Assembly (NCBI GenBank): GCA_944325435.1
Contig: CALVAC010000010.1
Location: forward strand, 1-64,000
Direction of reading: 5' to 3'
Source of the DNA: an uncultured Bacteroidales bacterium
GTDB lineage: Bacteria > Bacteroidota > Bacteroidia > Bacteroidales > UBA932
Length of the DNA: 64,000 nucleotides
Each line of letters starts with the position of its first letter. Position 1 is the stretch's first letter. Of this stretch, positions 43,584-52,857 are shown piece by piece. The notes under the pieces are model-generated. The model was not told where the DNA came from. It did not search any database and saw nothing but the letters and a program-made list of their open reading frames with translations. A program made the position numbers and the translations under genes.

Positions 43584-46208
43584 CTATCTCACCACATATT
43601 CCACCCTGCTTCCGGATGCGAGCAGGGAAATCATTTCCATTACCTTTCCGGCAGAGACCGCATCAATCTTCTCCGCATATCTCGTATTCAGGTCCTTGCC
43701 ATCGGTAAACCTTGTCTTGACCATCTCGACCCAATACCACGGATCGTTCTGGAGAGATGCGACTCCGTTCTTGACGACATCCCTGCATATTGCCGCCGTG
43801 CCATCATCTACCGGTGAAGAGGACAGGTCAGACAGGACTGCCCTCACATCATACAGCAGCACAAGGGGGTCCTTCCCGGTCTCGACGAGAGGCAGCACTG
43901 ACGGGTCAAGGTCCGACACCGATATGAGGAAACTGACCCTCTCGTGAGGATATGCCGAAAAATCGCAGAAGACTCTGGCAGAAGCGGCAGAACCGCACAG
44001 TTTCCGGTTCAGGGCCGATTCAAGGGCAACTGAAGCCACCTTCATTGCCATATAGTTGTCCGCGCTGAACGGCAGGGGCGCAGACATGGCGATGTCAAGA
44101 CTCTGCCGCTTCCCTTCTACAATATGGGTAGTCCATCCTGATATCGGCTGGTATGGGAGCCTTATCCTTGCGAGCGCAAGCGGTTCGGTCATGAATCCGG
44201 AAAGATTCTTTTGCAGAAACCGTCTCATAGCCGTCTCTTCCATATCCCCCACAATCATCAGAACCCCGTCATTGACACGGCTGAAATGCGAATCGAAAAA
44301 ATCCACCGCCCTGTCACAGGCATCCGGATGAAGGTTTTCCGGTACCTTGTCGGAAGAATAGTGGTACGAAGGGCACATCAGACTGTCGATTGCAGCCTTG
44401 CGCGCCGGCATTGTCCCTGCCCTGGCTCCCAGGTCCAACATCTCGCATTCAGCATAGTAGTCGAATGCCGGCCTGTTGACAGTCCTGGAATTCGCCACCG
44501 ACCTGAGGCATTTGAACAGCAAGGTCAGGGATGGCTTCGGGGCCATTCCTGTCAGGCTGATATGGGAGACCGTCACCTCGCTCGACATCGTGATACCTTC
44601 AGAAAGCATGATATCATTGAAATCCACGCTCTGTAATCCGGCGATATCGTATGTCTCGAGGATATCGGAATAGAACGCCCCTTCGCCACGCCTGAGGTCC
44701 GGGACGACGGAATATCCGCCCCTTATCATCATATCATAATAGAAGATGCCGCCTGTCTGCATCCTCTTGTAGACAACTTTCATCCCGTTGGAGAATGTCC
44801 ACATCGTCCCCCCCGAAACAGGATCCTTGCGCGTCCTCTTGATCTTGAGTCTCTCCGCAGGGGCGGAGGCAAGTGCGAGAGAATCATCCATATTGACCGG
44901 ATAAACCGTCAGGGTGTCCCGCGTTTCTGCCTCCGACCACGCCCTGTCGAACATCTCCCTTATCTCCCGCCCCGAAATACGGGCGGAATCAGCCGTGACC
45001 GACACTGTCAGATTGCGTGTGCTGTCAAGCAGTTCGGAAGCGAAATTGTTGAACAGCCTTGTCCTTGTGGAATCCGGAAGGTCCCCTCTGACAAGAAACT
45101 TGAACCTGTCGGTCTTCGAAACCACGGAAGAGCCGTAAAGGAAAGATGATATGCACTCATCCACATACCTGCCGTTGCAAGTCACCGGATCGAGTGCCTG
45201 TCTGTACTGCTGCAGCAGATATTCATTCCTCGCCCCGGCGTATTCGCTTTCCCTGACCCCGTTCACATCCACATCGGCAATGACATCCGCCAGCACCCCA
45301 AGAGCCTGCACCGCCGTAGAATTGTCCGTGGTAAAAGATATCACATACTTCTCATCTCCTCCTCCAGAGGCACTTCCAGCATAACGGAAATGCAGACCGG
45401 ACAACGGGATGCCGTTACGCTTCATCCCGTACACTATCCTGCGTCCCAGAATCCGGTCGAGTATCCCGGCCAGATGCTCCGACACTACAGGAACCGCAGT
45501 CCCCATATATCCAGCCGGTGTCCGGGGGGAAGAATACCATACTGAAATCCTTGCCGCTGCCGCCGAGGTATCCGCCCTTACCACGGTGACGACAGTATCC
45601 CTGTCCCTCCACACATACGAAGTGTCCGCAGGGACATCTCCGCCGCCGGCCGGCACTATCATCGAAAGCATCTTCATCTTCGAAAGGACGGCATCCTTGC
45701 TGACATCTCCGGAAACTATGACAGCATCTCCGGCCGGGACATCATCCTCCATTGCCTCCACCATACTGAATATCATAAGGAGGGTCGAATCCATCACGCT
45801 CTCCCCTCCTGAAACAGGGAATGACCCGAAACGGTACACAGCCGCATCAGACCTCACGCTCACATGCACGGGGACGGACCTGCGACACATCGAAGAGGCA
45901 GCCCCATGCCGTGCCGCATAGTCACGCACTGTCCCGGAGAGGAATCTCGGCACTTCTGTCATAGAGGCCCTGGCGGCATAAACCGCCCTGTCCATAAGAG
46001 AGTCCGCGACATCCAGCTTCCTCACAAGGGCGAATTCAGCCATACCCTTCTCGGATGGATTGACCGCTATGTAATAGGACATCCCGTTCGGAAGCACCCC
46101 CGTGCTCACTGCCGGGTCCGGAGACAGTCCGGGAGGCAGAGGAGATGCGGCATACGCCGTCACCGCAACGAGTGCCGCCAAAAGCGTCATATAATACCTG
46201 TTTTTCAT
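43584..46208 (-). CDS. M16-like protein lacking the zinc-binding motif
   Basis: An 874-residue exported protein (signal peptide about 1-20) with the four-domain insulinase layout: GVLPNGMSYYIAVNP opens the first half and WTFSNGMKVVYKRMQTGGIFYYDMMIRGG the second. The inverted zinc motif HxxEH of active M16 peptidases is absent from both halves. It may be a non-peptidase partner, as in the alpha subunits of processing peptidases, or a substrate-binding homologue. No active partner is next to it. Promoter box at 46228-46235. Confidence 0.82.
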   Translation of the reverse strand: MKNRYYMTLLAALVAVTAYAASPLPPGLSPDPAVSTGVLPNGMSYYIAVNPSEKGMAEFALVRKLDVADSLMDRAVYAARASMTEVPRFLSGTVRDYAARHGAASSMCRRSVPVHVSVRSDAAVYRFGSFPVSGGESVMDSTLLMIFSMVEAMEDDVPAGDAVIVSGDVSKDAVLSKMKMLSMIVPAGGGDVPADTSYVWRDRDTVVTVVRADTSAAAARISVWYSSPRTPAGYMGTAVPVVSEHLAGILDRILGRRIVYGMKRNGIPLSGLHFRYAGSASGGGDEKYVISFTTDNSTAVQALGVLADVIADVDVNGVRESEYAGARNEYLLQQYRQALDPVTCNGRYVDECISSFLYGSSVVSKTDRFKFLVRGDLPDSTRTRLFNNFASELLDSTRNLTVSVTADSARISGREIREMFDRAWSEAETRDTLTVYPVNMDDSLALASAPAERLKIKRTRKDPVSGGTMWTFSNGMKVVYKRMQTGGIFYYDMMIRGGYSVVPDLRRGEGAFYSDILETYDIAGLQSVDFNDIMLSEGITMSSEVTVSHISLTGMAPKPSLTLLFKCLRSVANSRTVNRPAFDYYAECEMLDLGARAGTMPARKAAIDSLMCPSYHYSSDKVPENLHPDACDRAVDFFDSHFSRVNDGVLMIVGDMEETAMRRFLQKNLSGFMTEPLALARIRLPYQPISGWTTHIVEGKRQSLDIAMSAPLPFSADNYMAMKVASVALESALNRKLCGSAASARVFCDFSAYPHERVSFLISVSDLDPSVLPLVETGKDPLVLLYDVRAVLSDLSSSPVDDGTAAICRDVVKNGVASLQNDPWYWVEMVKTRFTDGKDLNTRYAEKIDAVSAGKVMEMISLLASGSRVEYVVR

Positions 46209-46227
46209 CTTTTCCGTAGCCTGATTG

Positions 46228-46235
46228 CAAAATTA
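46228..46235 (-). promoter_or_regulatory. -7 promoter element for the M16-like gene
   Basis: Leftward TAATTTTG, 20 bp before the start codon. Confidence 0.5.
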
Positions 46236-46248
46236 AAACAATTTTTGC

Positions 46249-46256
46249 TAAATTTG
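46249..46256 (+). promoter_or_regulatory. -7 promoter element for the TPR gene
   Basis: Rightward TAAATTTG with TTG at 46225-46227, 21 bp upstream; 49 bp before the ATG. Confidence 0.55.
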
Positions 46257-46305
46257 TGAGTTGGCAACCATTAAGAGTATGTTAAACGAATAAACTGCAT
46301 AAATC

Positions 46306-47241
46306 ATGAAAAAGATCATTCTTTTAGCTATCTCGGCGGTTTTTGCCGCCGCCACAGTTTCTGCCCAGGACCTGGAGCAGGCGACCAATACCTATAACAA
46401 CGGCGTAATGTCTCTCCAGATCGGAGACAACGCTGCTGCGCTTGACTCATTCAAACAGGCTCTCACCATGGCCGAGGCATGCGGAGAGACAGGGGCTGAA
46501 GTGGCAGCCAACTGCAAGAATGTTATTCCTGGAGTCATGCTTTCCATAGCGAAGGACAAGATACAGGCCAAGGATTATGACAACGCCATCACAAGCCTCA
46601 ACGAGGCTGCTGCCGTAGCGAAGGAATACGGCAACACCGATGTTGAATCAGAGGCAGGGGAACTCGTTCCTCAGGTTCTCCTCCAGAAAGCCAATGACCT
46701 GCTCAAGGCAAAGGATTTCGACAATGCCGTAGCCGCATACAATGAAGCCATTGCAGCCGATCCGGAGAACGGACGCGCATACCTGCTTCTCGGAAGCGCA
46801 TACGCATCTTCAGGCAAGATTGCCGAGGCAGAGGCCGCATACACGAAGGCAGGCGAACTCGGGGAAAGCTCCGATGCCGCAAAGCAGCTCACCAACCTCT
46901 ATCTGAGGCTTGCAAACTCATACTACAAGGCCGGTAAATATGCCGAGGCCATACAGGCAGCCGAGAAGTCTGCCTCATACAACGAAAACAACGCCAACGC
47001 ATATCTGATTGCAGCCAATTCCGCACAGAAGAGCGGGGACAACAACACCGCCATCACATATTTCGAGAAATATATCTCCATGCCGAAGGCAAAGAACGTG
47101 AACGCATACACCTTCACAATCGCAGTCCTCTACCAGCAGGCAGGAAACAAGGAGAAAGCCATAGAGTACTACCAGAAAGTGGCATCCGACCCTACATACG
47201 GCACAGATGCACAGACACAGCTCAAGGCTCTCCAGCAGTAA
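46306..47241 (+). CDS. Exported tetratricopeptide-repeat protein
   Basis: A 311-residue protein with a signal peptide (cleavage after VSA, about residue 20) and six or so TPR units, for example FDNAVAAYNEAIAADPENGRAYL and KYAEAIQAAEKSASYNENNANAYL. Periplasmic scaffold of unknown partner. It is followed after 14 nt by the U32 gene, so the two form an operon. Confidence 0.87.
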   Translation: MKKIILLAISAVFAAATVSAQDLEQATNTYNNGVMSLQIGDNAAALDSFKQALTMAEACGETGAEVAANCKNVIPGVMLSIAKDKIQAKDYDNAITSLNEAAAVAKEYGNTDVESEAGELVPQVLLQKANDLLKAKDFDNAVAAYNEAIAADPENGRAYLLLGSAYASSGKIAEAEAAYTKAGELGESSDAAKQLTNLYLRLANSYYKAGKYAEAIQAAEKSASYNENNANAYLIAANSAQKSGDNNTAITYFEKYISMPKAKNVNAYTFTIAVLYQQAGNKEKAIEYYQKVASDPTYGTDAQTQLKALQQ

Positions 47242-47255
47242 TATCCTGACCGGAA

Positions 47256-49334
47256 ATGAGGGAACTCGAACTTCTTGCCCCGGCAAGGGACGCTGACATC
47301 GGCATCGCGGCAATCGACTGCGGTGCCGATGCCGTATATATAGCCGGGCCGAAGTTCGGTGCAAGGCAGGCTGCCGGGAACAGCATCGAAGACATAGCCG
47401 GACTGTGCAGATACGCCCACCGGTTCGGGGCAAAGATATTCGTGACCCTCAATACGATAATATATGACGATGAACTGGACGATGCCGCAAGGCTGCTGGA
47501 GGGAATCAGCGAGGCCGGGGCAGATGCGGTAATCGTACAGGACATGGCAGTCGTGGAGCTGCTGAGGAAAATGTTCCAGGCACGGTGCCAGAACGGACTG
47601 TGTCCTGAGGCAGAGGCTGCCGGCCCCCGGGAAGGAAGCGGAATGCCGGTTCTGCACGCATCGACCCAATGCGCCATCAGGACAGTGGAAAGGGCAAAGG
47701 AACTGGAAGCGCTGGGGTTCAGCAGGATTGTGCTGGAAAGGGAAATGTCCCTGCTGCAGATACGGGAAATCGCTTCTGCCGTCAACTGCGAGATAGAGTT
47801 CTTCGTCCACGGCGCACTGTGCGTCTGCTACAGCGGACAATGCTACCTCTCGGAAAAGATAGCCGGACGCAGTGCCAACAGAGGAGCCTGCATCCAGGCC
47901 TGCAGGTCAAGGTACGACCTGGCAGACGGGGATGGGAAAGTCCTGGTCCGGGACAAGGCCCTGCTCTCTATGAAAGACTACAGTTTGATCTCCCGTCTGG
48001 AAGAACTTGCCGATGCCGGAGTGATGTCTTTCAAGATAGAGGGAAGACTGAAGAACATATCCTATGCAAGGAATACGGTAAGGGCATATTCCATTGCACT
48101 TGACAGGATTGTCGAAAAGTCTGGAGGGAAATACCGCAGGGCATCTTTCGGCAGGGTGTCCGGAGGTTTCACCCCGGACCTGGACAAGACATTCAACCGT
48201 GGATACACAGAACTGTTCCTCGATGGGAAGAGGGGAAGATGGGCGGCGATGGATGCGGCCAAGTCGATGGGAGAGAGACTCGGCACGGTCACAGGACTGA
48301 ACCGGGACAAGACGGCCTTCGTCATCAGGCCTGACAGCGGGAAAGCCATCTCCCTGAACAACGGGGACGGGCTTTCCTTTGTAGGGAAGAACGGGGATGT
48401 GGAAGGTGTAAGGGCGGATGTATGCACAGGACTGTCAGTCAAATGCAAGAGCACTCCTGCCCTGTTTGAAGGTGCGGTCATCTTCAGGAACTTCGACATG
48501 GCATTCGAGAGGGAGCTGGATTCAAAAGCCTGCATCAGAAGAATTTCTGCGGACATCACCGTTTCATCCGGTATCCGGCCGGCAGAGGACATCCCGGAAC
48601 CAGGGAAGTATGATATCCAATGTGCGACCGACATTAAGAATATACCGGAAAGGATACTGGAAGTGACGGCGACAAGCGAAGATGGGCGGACGGTCCGGAA
48701 GACATACTCCGGGATATGGAATGACATGGCTTCCAATATCGGAAGAATGGAGTCCATGATACGCACCCAGCTCTCAAAATCCTCCGGAATCTACCTGTTC
48801 ACTGTCAAGGATATAGTCCACGACGGGTCTCTGCCTTTGCTTTCCTCGTCGGCTCTGAACGCCATCCGCAGTGACATCGCCACCATGCTCGACAGCCGCC
48901 CAGTCATTCCGAGCGAAGCCCCAAAAGCATCAGGGACTGTCATTCTGAGCGTAGCGAAGAATCTGCCACTAAACAACCCGGAAACAGCCACTTCACCCCA
49001 CGCCCTGTCCGGAAAGGCAGTGGACTACAAGGCTAACATATCGAACCATCTTGCTGAGGAACTGTACACGGCCTCCGGCTGCAAGGTCACGGAACCCGCC
49101 TACGAACTGACACACAGGGCCGGAGCAGAACTGATGCGCACGAAATACTGCATCCGCCACGAACTCGGTCTCTGCCCGAAATTGCGGAACAGGTCCGGAC
49201 AGGCAGACGGCAGGGCAGCCGCAACAGACAGAGCAAAGAGCGGCACGGATGCCGCTCCCCTGTATCTTCTGAACAACGGCCGGAGATTCACCGTCCTATT
49301 CGACTGCCGCTCCTGCGAGATGGTCATCAAATGA
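47256..49334 (+). CDS. U32 family protein (putative RNA hydroxylase-type)
   Basis: A 692-residue cytoplasmic protein beginning LELLAPARDADIGIAAIDCGADAVYIAGPKFGAR, the U32 signature. The conserved segment CYSGQCYLSEKIAGRSANRGACIQACR holds four cysteines that in this family bind an iron-sulfur cluster. Relatives in E. coli (RlhA, TrhP) help hydroxylate cytidine or uridine in RNA and use prephenate-derived metabolites; older annotation calls them collagenases. Residues about 549-570 derive from a repeated DNA element inserted in frame. Confidence 0.88.
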   Translation: MRELELLAPARDADIGIAAIDCGADAVYIAGPKFGARQAAGNSIEDIAGLCRYAHRFGAKIFVTLNTIIYDDELDDAARLLEGISEAGADAVIVQDMAVVELLRKMFQARCQNGLCPEAEAAGPREGSGMPVLHASTQCAIRTVERAKELEALGFSRIVLEREMSLLQIREIASAVNCEIEFFVHGALCVCYSGQCYLSEKIAGRSANRGACIQACRSRYDLADGDGKVLVRDKALLSMKDYSLISRLEELADAGVMSFKIEGRLKNISYARNTVRAYSIALDRIVEKSGGKYRRASFGRVSGGFTPDLDKTFNRGYTELFLDGKRGRWAAMDAAKSMGERLGTVTGLNRDKTAFVIRPDSGKAISLNNGDGLSFVGKNGDVEGVRADVCTGLSVKCKSTPALFEGAVIFRNFDMAFERELDSKACIRRISADITVSSGIRPAEDIPEPGKYDIQCATDIKNIPERILEVTATSEDGRTVRKTYSGIWNDMASNIGRMESMIRTQLSKSSGIYLFTVKDIVHDGSLPLLSSSALNAIRSDIATMLDSRPVIPSEAPKASGTVILSVAKNLPLNNPETATSPHALSGKAVDYKANISNHLAEELYTASGCKVTEPAYELTHRAGAELMRTKYCIRHELGLCPKLRNRSGQADGRAAATDRAKSGTDAAPLYLLNNGRRFTVLFDCRSCEMVIK
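48902..48964 (+). repeat. REP-like dispersed repeat inside the U32 coding sequence
   Basis: Two related units, GTCATTCCGAGCGAAGC (48903-48919) and GTCATTCTGAGCGTAGCGAA followed by GAATCT (48939-48964). This word is a widespread dispersed repeat in many bacterial genomes, usually intergenic. Here it is read in frame as VIPSEAPKASGTVILSVAKN. Confidence 0.7.
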
Positions 49335-49362
49335 CATCCCGCAAACGGATGCATCCCTGGCC

Positions 49363-50001
49363 TCACTCCCCGAAATCAATCCTCTGTGTGGCTACATACT
49401 CCACATTGTCTATCCCGAGCTTCACTGTGATACGGTACACACCGCTGTCCGGCTTTTCAAGAAAGCTCAATGCAATTGCATTCGGGGCGAACATCTGGAC
49501 CTTCCCCTGAGCCAAGGAAGAACACGGCACACTCACGCTGCTGAACTCAGGCTTTACGAAGGAACTGGCCCATGTCTCCACATCCGTATCGGGATTGTCC
49601 ACATATCCGCTACGCACATAATTATACGGAGTATATGTATGGAAAACTACCAGATCATTAAGAGAAGAATAGCCGGGATATCCGCAGAATTCCCTGTCGC
49701 ACTCTATCTCTATTGAAGTTATCGTGCCAAAAACTGCCCGGCAAGGGCCGTCAACCACCCATCTGCCGTATGACACATCATTATAATGCCGGGCAAGTTC
49801 TTCAAAGCCCTCTTCCCCATCCACAATCGTCTCCCCTTTGACATCAATCCTCAACAGATCATCATCCTCATACAATACAATCTCTTCCGGAAGGACATAT
49901 ACACTGACATAACTGTTGCAAAAGACAGCTCCCGACTCCCTTTCCTCGCATGAGATGCAGACAATACAGCATAATAGCCACAGGATACCGATGCGTATCA
50001 T
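49363..50001 (-). CDS. Lipoprotein of unknown function, last gene of PUL 2
   Basis: A 212-residue lipoprotein (lipobox ISC, cysteine at 18) with a beta-rich body and several tyrosines and tryptophans. I do not recognise the family. It overlaps the DUF5017 gene by 4 nt, so it belongs to the same operon and is probably an accessory surface protein of the glycosaminoglycan system. It ends 28 bp from the convergent U32 gene. Confidence 0.75.
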   Translation of the reverse strand: MIRIGILWLLCCIVCISCEERESGAVFCNSYVSVYVLPEEIVLYEDDDLLRIDVKGETIVDGEEGFEELARHYNDVSYGRWVVDGPCRAVFGTITSIEIECDREFCGYPGYSSLNDLVVFHTYTPYNYVRSGYVDNPDTDVETWASSFVKPEFSSVSVPCSSLAQGKVQMFAPNAIALSFLEKPDSGVYRITVKLGIDNVEYVATQRIDFGE

Positions 50002-51041
50002 GGGCGGTCGAGGACAGTGACGAGGATGTGCTTAACTTCCTCGGACGAACCGATGTAATTGGAGTTCGTCCCCACGAATGTCGCATGATATGTCCCCGGT
50101 TCCTCGTATGTATAGGAATAGGAGCCTGCACTGTTCTGCAGATTCTTCACTGTCACGGCAGAGTCGGCATTCCTTGAGTTGAAAGGTCTCGGAGTGGAGA
50201 ATATCCACCCTTCGCAGCGATGGTCTATGCCATCCCCGACTTCCTCCGTGCCTGGATTGTCAAGATAATATCCTCCGGCAAAAGTCAGGTCCTGGCTCGT
50301 GTCGAGCCTTATGCTGCCGTTGCCCTGGCTCACATGATAAGTCGAAACCCTCTCATCGTACATCACTGTGGTCCCCATCAGGTTCCCGAGATCATACGTC
50401 ATAGTCTCCGGACCGTCAAGCCCATCTATTACCACTGTCAGCGACCCGTTCACCCAATATGTGTCAATCGCAGTGTTGTCTCCTTCCAGATCGGGCATCC
50501 AATGAAATGCAAGACAGAAATTGCTGACGCACGAAAGCACATCGGCACTGCATTCCACAAACACATCCTGCGCCCTGCCAGGATCATCATACGGGAACTT
50601 TTTCCAGCCGTCCTCTAACATCTGCTCTTCTGTCCATCCCATAACCATTGCCCTGTCGCCTTCCGCATCACTGCCGGAGACCCCATCAAAGCTGTCCGTG
50701 TACCATATCTCAAGCCCCGGTCCGTTAGAAGTACTCACGCCATGATTGCCGGAACGGTGCTGTATACTCAGGTCAAGGGTCATCGACTGGACATCCTCCA
50801 CCGGAACTTCGTAATAGTCACGGTAACGGTATTCGTGTCCTGCCTCCCCGCTGTAGAATATCAGATTGTCCGGATTGCCCGTGATGTCGAACACCACCGG
50901 ATCACCTGCATAGTATGTGTTTGAAGCATTCAAGGTGACATTGTAGTCCACAGGAGTATAGATGTCAGCCTGCTCACAAGCGACAAGCGAAAGCCCTGCA
51001 ATGGCAGCCGCTGCAATATATGTCGATAATCTTCTGGTCAT
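49998..51041 (-). CDS. DUF5017-like surface lipoprotein (PUL 2)
   Basis: A 347-residue lipoprotein (lipobox VAC, cysteine at 22). The N-terminal part (YNVTLNASNTYYAGDPVVFDITGNPDNLIFYSGE) and the following jelly-roll-like domain match DUF5017 proteins encoded after susD in many loci, which act as surface glycan-binding proteins; the C-terminus (TYTYEEPGTYHATFVGTN-like) resembles a PKD-type strand pattern. It starts 28 nt after susD. Confidence 0.82.
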   Translation of the reverse strand: MTRRLSTYIAAAAIAGLSLVACEQADIYTPVDYNVTLNASNTYYAGDPVVFDITGNPDNLIFYSGEAGHEYRYRDYYEVPVEDVQSMTLDLSIQHRSGNHGVSTSNGPGLEIWYTDSFDGVSGSDAEGDRAMVMGWTEEQMLEDGWKKFPYDDPGRAQDVFVECSADVLSCVSNFCLAFHWMPDLEGDNTAIDTYWVNGSLTVVIDGLDGPETMTYDLGNLMGTTVMYDERVSTYHVSQGNGSIRLDTSQDLTFAGGYYLDNPGTEEVGDGIDHRCEGWIFSTPRPFNSRNADSAVTVKNLQNSAGSYSYTYEEPGTYHATFVGTNSNYIGSSEEVKHILVTVLDRP

Positions 51042-51069
51042 AATCTGTCTCGTTTATAGATTAGTAACT

Positions 51070-52839
51070 TTACCACAGCGGGTTCTGTCGCAGAGCCTTG
51101 TTTACACCAAGCTCGATTGACGGTATAGGGAGCACTATATGCCTGTGCGCCACTGAAGCAGCCATGGTCGCCGCTGCCTGGGCGGTACTTCCGGTCCATT
51201 CAGAACCGCTGGTGTCCTCCAGATACCGGGCCATCGAGGTCTCGAAGATTCCCCACCTTATGAGGTCATACTTGCGGAGAGACTCGAACACAAGCTCCCT
51301 GCCCCTCTCGTTCCTCACCAGCTGGCGGAACGCTTCCTGGGAAGAGTACTCCGAATACGGTCTGGTCTTGATTCCGGCCCTTTCCCTTATAGGCAGTATG
51401 CAGTCTTCGAACACCTTCTCGGTCGGGCCTCCGTTATACTCGTTATATGCCTCTGCATACATCAGAAGCACATCCGCATACCTGAGGATAGGATAATTAA
51501 TCGGAGTATATGTCCCCCTGTCGCCTTTGATACCCTCATATTCAGTCTCCCGGCGGAACTTTCCGCAGTCACGGGTCGCCCTGGCTATTGCCGGGCTGTG
51601 TTCGGTAGTCACCGTAGACTCCCTGTACGGGGTCCTGTCTATGCCGGCAACCCATGTGTCGAGTGTAGTGTTCCCCGACCTTAATGTGCCGCCCTGGTAG
51701 TTGTAAGGAGACATGTTCCAGAACTGCCTCCTGTCCCATCCCGGAAGGCTCTCTTCGATGTAGTCCCCATCATCCCAGCTGAATGTCTCATCGTTCGTCG
51801 CCTCGCCGAGCCTTGTCTCGTCATCCGTCCTGTCCTCCTCCCAGTACAGATACCAAAGTCTGAGAGAACCGCTGTACTGGCCGTACGCGAAGTTGCAGTT
51901 CACATTGTCATACGAATCCGGCTGGCTCTGGAGACCGAGCAGGTCTCCTATACGGCCATTGCTCCAGTTGTCCGAACTTGAGCGGTTGCCCATGAAATCG
52001 GCCTCCCACATCGATTCGTGATATTCAGTGTCGTACTCATCCGATATCATATTGATGAAAATCTGGGAATATCCGTCGTGGTCATCCGTTCCCTGGTTGA
52101 GCCTGTGCTTCCCGCTGCTGATCACTTTTCCGGCATATTCCATAGCCTTGCCGAAATATTCATGCTTCATGGCATCGTCAGTGCCGCTGATGGACTCTCC
52201 TGCCATAAAAAGATATACCCTCGCAAGTATTCCCCACATAGTGGTCCTGACCACCCTTGAAGGGGCGTTGGCAAGGTCATCATCTGCGAGTTCCAGACAA
52301 GCATCCATTTCGGAGACAACCCACTGAAGGACCTGAAGCTGGGATGTGACCGGACATTCGACCTCGCTCGGGGATGTAGTGGCGGAAGTCCTCAGCGGGA
52401 CATCACCCCACGCCTGGGCAAGGATGAAATGATAGTAGGCCCTGAGGAACCTTGCCTCGTTGTAAAGCTTGTGGTCTGGATCGAACTCCGAATCCGCCAT
52501 TGACTCCATAAATGTGTTTGCATTGCCTATCCCGCGATAGATCTGCGTCCAGGCATCGTAGATTTCCGGAGAGCTTGCGTCATGCTGGTACCATACGGAA
52601 TAGTTGTTGACTGTCGTCCTGTTGAAATAGCACAGGTCATCCACATTGGAAAGCATCAGAGAGTAATAGTTCCCGTAGAAAGCCTCGTTGTTGATGACAC
52701 CGTAGACTCCGGCGAGGCCGTATAGAGCCTCCTCTTCGGAAGTGTATCCGCCGACCATGACGGTAGGGTCCATATCCAGAAAGCCGCAGGATGACACGGC
52801 CAGCAGTGAAGCAGCGAATGTATATATCTTTCTATCCAT
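51070..52839 (-). CDS. SusD/RagB-like glycan-binding lipoprotein (PUL 2)
   Basis: A 589-residue lipoprotein (lipobox SSC, cysteine at 18 followed by GFLDMDPT). SusD features include DAWTQIYRGIGNANTFMESM near residue 100, the RFLRAYYHFILAQAWGDVPL segment, and the C-terminal RNERGRELVFESLRKYDLIRWG. It captures oligosaccharide and forms the lid of the neighbouring SusC. It starts 18 nt after the susC stop. Confidence 0.95.
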   Translation of the reverse strand: MDRKIYTFAASLLAVSSCGFLDMDPTVMVGGYTSEEEALYGLAGVYGVINNEAFYGNYYSLMLSNVDDLCYFNRTTVNNYSVWYQHDASSPEIYDAWTQIYRGIGNANTFMESMADSEFDPDHKLYNEARFLRAYYHFILAQAWGDVPLRTSATTSPSEVECPVTSQLQVLQWVVSEMDACLELADDDLANAPSRVVRTTMWGILARVYLFMAGESISGTDDAMKHEYFGKAMEYAGKVISSGKHRLNQGTDDHDGYSQIFINMISDEYDTEYHESMWEADFMGNRSSSDNWSNGRIGDLLGLQSQPDSYDNVNCNFAYGQYSGSLRLWYLYWEEDRTDDETRLGEATNDETFSWDDGDYIEESLPGWDRRQFWNMSPYNYQGGTLRSGNTTLDTWVAGIDRTPYRESTVTTEHSPAIARATRDCGKFRRETEYEGIKGDRGTYTPINYPILRYADVLLMYAEAYNEYNGGPTEKVFEDCILPIRERAGIKTRPYSEYSSQEAFRQLVRNERGRELVFESLRKYDLIRWGIFETSMARYLEDTSGSEWTGSTAQAAATMAASVAHRHIVLPIPSIELGVNKALRQNPLW

Positions 52840-52857
52840 TGTATATCCTCCTAATCA

